Positions 60,431 through 64,000 of a stretch of 64,000 nucleotides of DNA are shown here, piece by piece (within the stretch, counting starts at the first letter, position 1; every line of letters starts with the position of its first letter). The stretch comes from Dioscorea cayenensis subsp. rotundata (Eukaryota; Streptophyta; Magnoliopsida; Dioscoreales; Dioscoreaceae). The notes beneath the pieces are model-generated. The model worked only from the letters and a program-made list of their open reading frames with translations. It was not told the origin of the DNA and made no database searches. The position numbers and the translations under genes were made by a program. Where the stretch lies: assembly GCF_009730915.1 (NCBI RefSeq), contig NC_052475.1, positions 31,371,016-31,435,015 of the forward strand, given 5' to 3'.

Positions 60431-63400
60431 TGTCTCGTATATCGATTGTCGATTTTTTTCAAATGTAAATCTGGACAAATTGAATTCATTGTTTTGTGTT
60501 CGAAGAACATGACTTGTATATCTTAATGTAAATTTTGTTTGTTTTTGAAATGTAAAAGCGGGTTAAATTCCATTCGGGTTTTTATTTCATTGTTTAATTT
60601 ACGTTGTAATTGTGTACATTTCACTTTCATTGTTTAAATATACTATATATCGTTTAAACATCAGTTTTAAATATTTCAAAATACGGTGTACCCGTTTAAA
60701 AATAACATCTGTCTCTGTTTAAATAAATGCACTCATTGTTTTAAACATCGGTTGAAAATATTTCAAATTACTGATGTATCCGTTTAAAATAACAATGTCT
60801 ACGTGTAAAATACATTCGATTCGTTGTAAAGAGTAAGAGTTTAAATGTGGAAAGGTTCCCATCGATACTACAATGTTTATTTATCAGTCGATCGGTTTAT
60901 TAACAATGCCTAGTCGTGACGGTTTCATTGCAAGATAAAGTCGATTGTGGCCGGATCCTTGGCGGTAGCTGCGATGTAACTTCAGCGGACATCAAGCGCT
61001 TGCGACTCGATCCTCTTTTCGTCTAGGCAGCCCGGTGCGCTTCTAATCGCGGGCGATGCATGAGCGAAAGCTCGCGATTCCGTTTGAAGGCATGTCGTCG
61101 TTGGGTATGAGGGAATATAGCTTCCTTATGCGCCCTGGGTTTGTAATTATCGGCGGTGAAGTACCCGCTAATAAATCGATGTCGTTGGTGTGCATGCTGC
61201 ATTATTCTTTGCATGAGCATGTTTTGCGAGGATACCATAAACTTGCCCAGCCTTCGGCGTGAACAGAGTTCGATGGCGAGATCCGCGAGGATTCTTTGCG
61301 TTGGTCGATCGCCCGTAGCGATCATCGACCACGACGACCAACCACGAAGACTTGGTTGTCCTCGACAATGATCTCTAACCCGAATGTATATGCGGGCGTA
61401 AGTGGCTCTCCCGTTTGGTCGCTTGCTCGCGCTGGGTTACATAACATGCGCGTCGAGCTTGAACACAGCGAATAATGTTAAACAAAGGCGGTGATGGTTA
61501 AATAATTACGTCGACATGTTTTAAACATTATTGTAATTATTTAAGCGAAATGATTAATATTTAAAGTCAGACAAGTGTAATGAAACAAAGATTGAGAATG
61601 TTTAAAGGGTAATACTAAATGTTAAGTGTAAACCGACATTCGCGAGACCTTATGGAGTCGACCGTTTTACGTCGGCGGTAAATGGCGAGCTTCCTTGATC
61701 AATCATTGAGCGACTCCATGACGTTCGAGATACATCTCACCCTCAGCGATCACCTCGAGCGAGATAATTCGACCCGATGTGCCATATCCGAGTTTATTAA
61801 TCGACCGGTGATGAGCTTCGGGTGATATGGCTGCGATTCGTTCAGCGGTATCGTGAAATCTTTGGCGGGTGGATGCCCGCGCAATCTGGAAGCATATAGA
61901 CCGGCACTCCTCCCTCGATGCCTTCCCAAGTCGACATTGGCTTTCGTAAAATTGGCCTCGAATGTCGAAGGCGATGCAGCGTGTGGCGAAGAAGGGAAGA
62001 CTCTCGCCAGATTGCGCTCACGAGGCCCTTGGACTTTGTCAGAGCCGAAGGTAATTATCTCGCGATAATCTCCATCTCATTATAAGGTACGCCTAACTTA
62101 GATATGAACCAAGTCGATTGGCGTCGGTCTGCGTTGTCGACTATCACAGAAGCGGCGTGGAAAAACCATTGTTACCATCTTTCACTGTGGCGCGATGGTG
62201 TGCCCGATATTTTTCAAGGAGGTGGGTACCGTGAGCGGCGTGACTGCAGAGCCCTCTTGAATCCTGATACTGCAGCTGAAAGAAAAGAATGCGCGTTTAA
62301 AAGCGATCACGTCTCTCTCCAGCGATCGCAGCAGCTATGTAGGGTTGTCTCGACCGCCTTATCCACATACGAAAGCGAAAGCGATCATGTGGAGATGTCA
62401 GCTGCGAGTCGAGGACCACCGGGCGTACTCTTTTCCCAAACCAACACTGCTTGTATGGTATGTGGACACCATGTTCCCATGACATGTCGCACGAATATCG
62501 ATGGCCTTGTCGAGGGGCGGTCGCGCGAGCTTCGAGATCAGCTCGTGCGCTAACCCGTTTTTAGGCGGCTTTTCGGATGTGCGCCCAGAACCTATGCCAC
62601 CACGCAAGTGTGTAGCCGGGTTGATTGTCTTGATTCAAAGTATTTTTGTTATACTCTCTTTTGATCGTGAAGGCGCGCAGCGACTGACCATCGGCGGTAG
62701 CATTCCGCGGTCGCTGCGATGTTTTTAGGTTCTTTATGAATTTGAAGTCGAAAATTCCTTTTTGATTGCATGATTTTCGATACGTCCACTGAAATGTTCG
62801 AGCACGTCAGCGTTGTCGATATCCGGCGATAGCACGCCGGAATGATCGGCGAGGGAAGGAAGACATCCCACGCGCAGTCACGCATGGGGATGAATGGGAG
62901 CGCTCGTAGAATCTGAATTCACCTGACACTTGGGTCGAATGAAAAGATCGATATGTTAAGCGGAGGTATAATGTTTAGCGATAATGACGATAGTTAAGCG
63001 TTAAATTAAATACTTAAGCAATTAACTAATAACGTAAAGGACTAGTATAATATGTTAACCGATGTGACGGACGTATTTAAACAATAATGACCCAGACATT
63101 TGGAATAATTAAAAGAAAAGGAACTTCTGACGGGTAAACCTCGTTTTCGTTAGGATCGGCAATGGCGCATTTTACGTCTCGAGCGACAAGATCGAGCTAC
63201 GACGCATTTGAAGATGGAATGGGACGTGCACGTCCATCTGGAAGTCGACAGTCGTTTTCGATTGAAAGTGACCGTTTTATATCCATACGGTGTGATGAAC
63301 TTAACCTTGACAAGAGAAACTTGAGGACCCGCTAGCTCGCATATCTCATTAACACCAACTCCCGAAGTGCGAGTAGTGAGCATTAGCGCTCTTCCTCACG

Positions 63401-64000
63401 TTGAATCTAGCGATACCAGCAAAAACTCTCCATAATATATCGATTAGAAAATCAGAATCGTCTGAGACCAAATGAAATGAAGAGCAAAAAGAAGACGAAG
63501 AAGAAGAAGTAGAAGATGTAAAAGAACAAGCGGCGATCGAGAAAAGGCAAACAAAAAGTGCAGTTGTATGCGTAGAGGTTAGACTAGGCGTGATGTGATT
63601 GGGCGGTATTTTTCCCTCCATCCCGAGGCGAAAAGGAAATATATGTCGCATCTGTCGAGGAAGACATATTGTCAGTCGTTAGATGAAAGTTCTCGACTCA
63701 ACATGAGTCTACATGTATAGCGTCGAGGTTTTTATGTTTAAGCAGAGATCACATATAGTGTTTAAAAAGCGGTTAATTGTTTAACTAAAAGTCTATATCA
63801 TTTTAAATAATATGTTATTGTTTTAAATTGAATACTTTCATTTGACAGTCGCGTTGAAGATGGGTACCTCACGGGTCATTTGTTTAAACATCTTTCGTAT
63901 TTTTCTTAAACTACCGTTGTCGTTGTTTAAAGAGTAACTTGAGTAGTGTTTAACTTTTTCTATTGTTTCACCGTTGTCGTTGTTTAAAGAGTAACTTTTT
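60431..64000 (+). other. Unidentified decayed part of the Ulp1-type transposon
   Basis: GC-rich coding-like islands (60900-61470, 61640-62080, 62100-62560 and 63150-63420) alternate with TTTAA-rich tracts. In one + frame near 63180-63310 'MEWDVHVHLEVDSRFRLKVT' runs on as 'VLYPYGVMNLTLTR', which looks like real protein sequence. I recognise neither this nor the other islands. If the element is a Mutator-type carrier, a transposase domain would be expected here, but no DDE or SWIM motif could be found. The last 100 bp contain a 28-bp phrase ('accgttgtcgttgtttaaag') twice, at ~63912 and ~63971. Confidence 0.4.

Larger units (their letters stand above)
50333..64000 (+). mobile_element. Decayed Ulp1-type (Kaonashi-like) transposon, interrupted by a younger MULE
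   Basis: The left boundary is suggested by 'GGAAATTGCCAAAAAAACCC' at 50333 and a second 'attgccaaaaacacccc' 37 bp later, a TIR-like start known from Ulp1-carrying Mutator-like elements. Downstream are GC-rich coding-like blocks on + (51290-52080, 52300-53450, 59660-60430 and others), separated by AT-rich intron-like tracts full of GTTTAA. The right end lies beyond the window, so no TIR pair can be checked. Excluding the 6.0-kb nested element, at least 7.6 kb is present. Frameshifts are frequent, so it is inactive. Confidence 0.55.

Overview
This is nuclear DNA of a flowering plant. Genes carry short exons with GT/AG introns. TA, TTA and GA microsatellites, MITEs, LINEs, a SINE, a Tat-type Ty3/gypsy element and two nested Mutator-like elements fill most of the space. 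I cannot name the species from sequence alone. Only a small fraction of the 64 kb is host coding sequence.

Layout. 1-11.2 kb: decayed 3' part of a large Tat/Ogre-like Ty3/gypsy retrotransposon. It has the integrase end of pol on +, an antisense plant-mobile-domain (PMD) gene on -, a captured fragment resembling acetylglutamate kinase, and a long repeat-rich, LTR-like end with a hairpin-forming minisatellite. 11.9-12.9 kb: an intact small stress-type gene on - with a TATA box and three ACGTG elements. 14.4-27.8 kb: two direct copies of a ~0.6-kb segment. Between them lie an intron-containing pseudogene of an NPK1/ANP-type MAPKKK and a decayed LINE. The second copy is split by a 5'-truncated LINE, and the first copy preserves the empty site. 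28.1-28.3 kb: a U5 spliceosomal snRNA gene with plant USE and TATA promoter elements, followed by a SINE and a MITE. 29.7-31.6 kb: a two-exon LRR receptor-like pseudokinase gene on -. 31.7-38.8 kb: AT-rich gene-free DNA with many microsatellites. 39.4 kb: a small atypical HLH gene on +. 41.4-44.0 kb: a conserved plant gene on - with a 2.1-kb intron and a 50-nt last exon. 44.7-50.3 kb: gene-free, with three MITEs, one an hAT-type element with a perfect 8-bp target duplication.

50.3 kb to the end is a decayed Ulp1-protease-type transposon. A complete 6.0-kb Mutator-like element (53530-59535) has inserted into one of its introns. This inner MULE is the standout: a perfect 10-bp target duplication, ~420-bp near-identical terminal inverted repeats, and a transposase that reads through eight exons (1,016 codons) without a stop. 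It keeps the DDE residues, the SWIM zinc finger and a degenerate zinc knuckle. It looks young and potentially autonomous.

Protein identities come from recognised motifs. No database search was possible.
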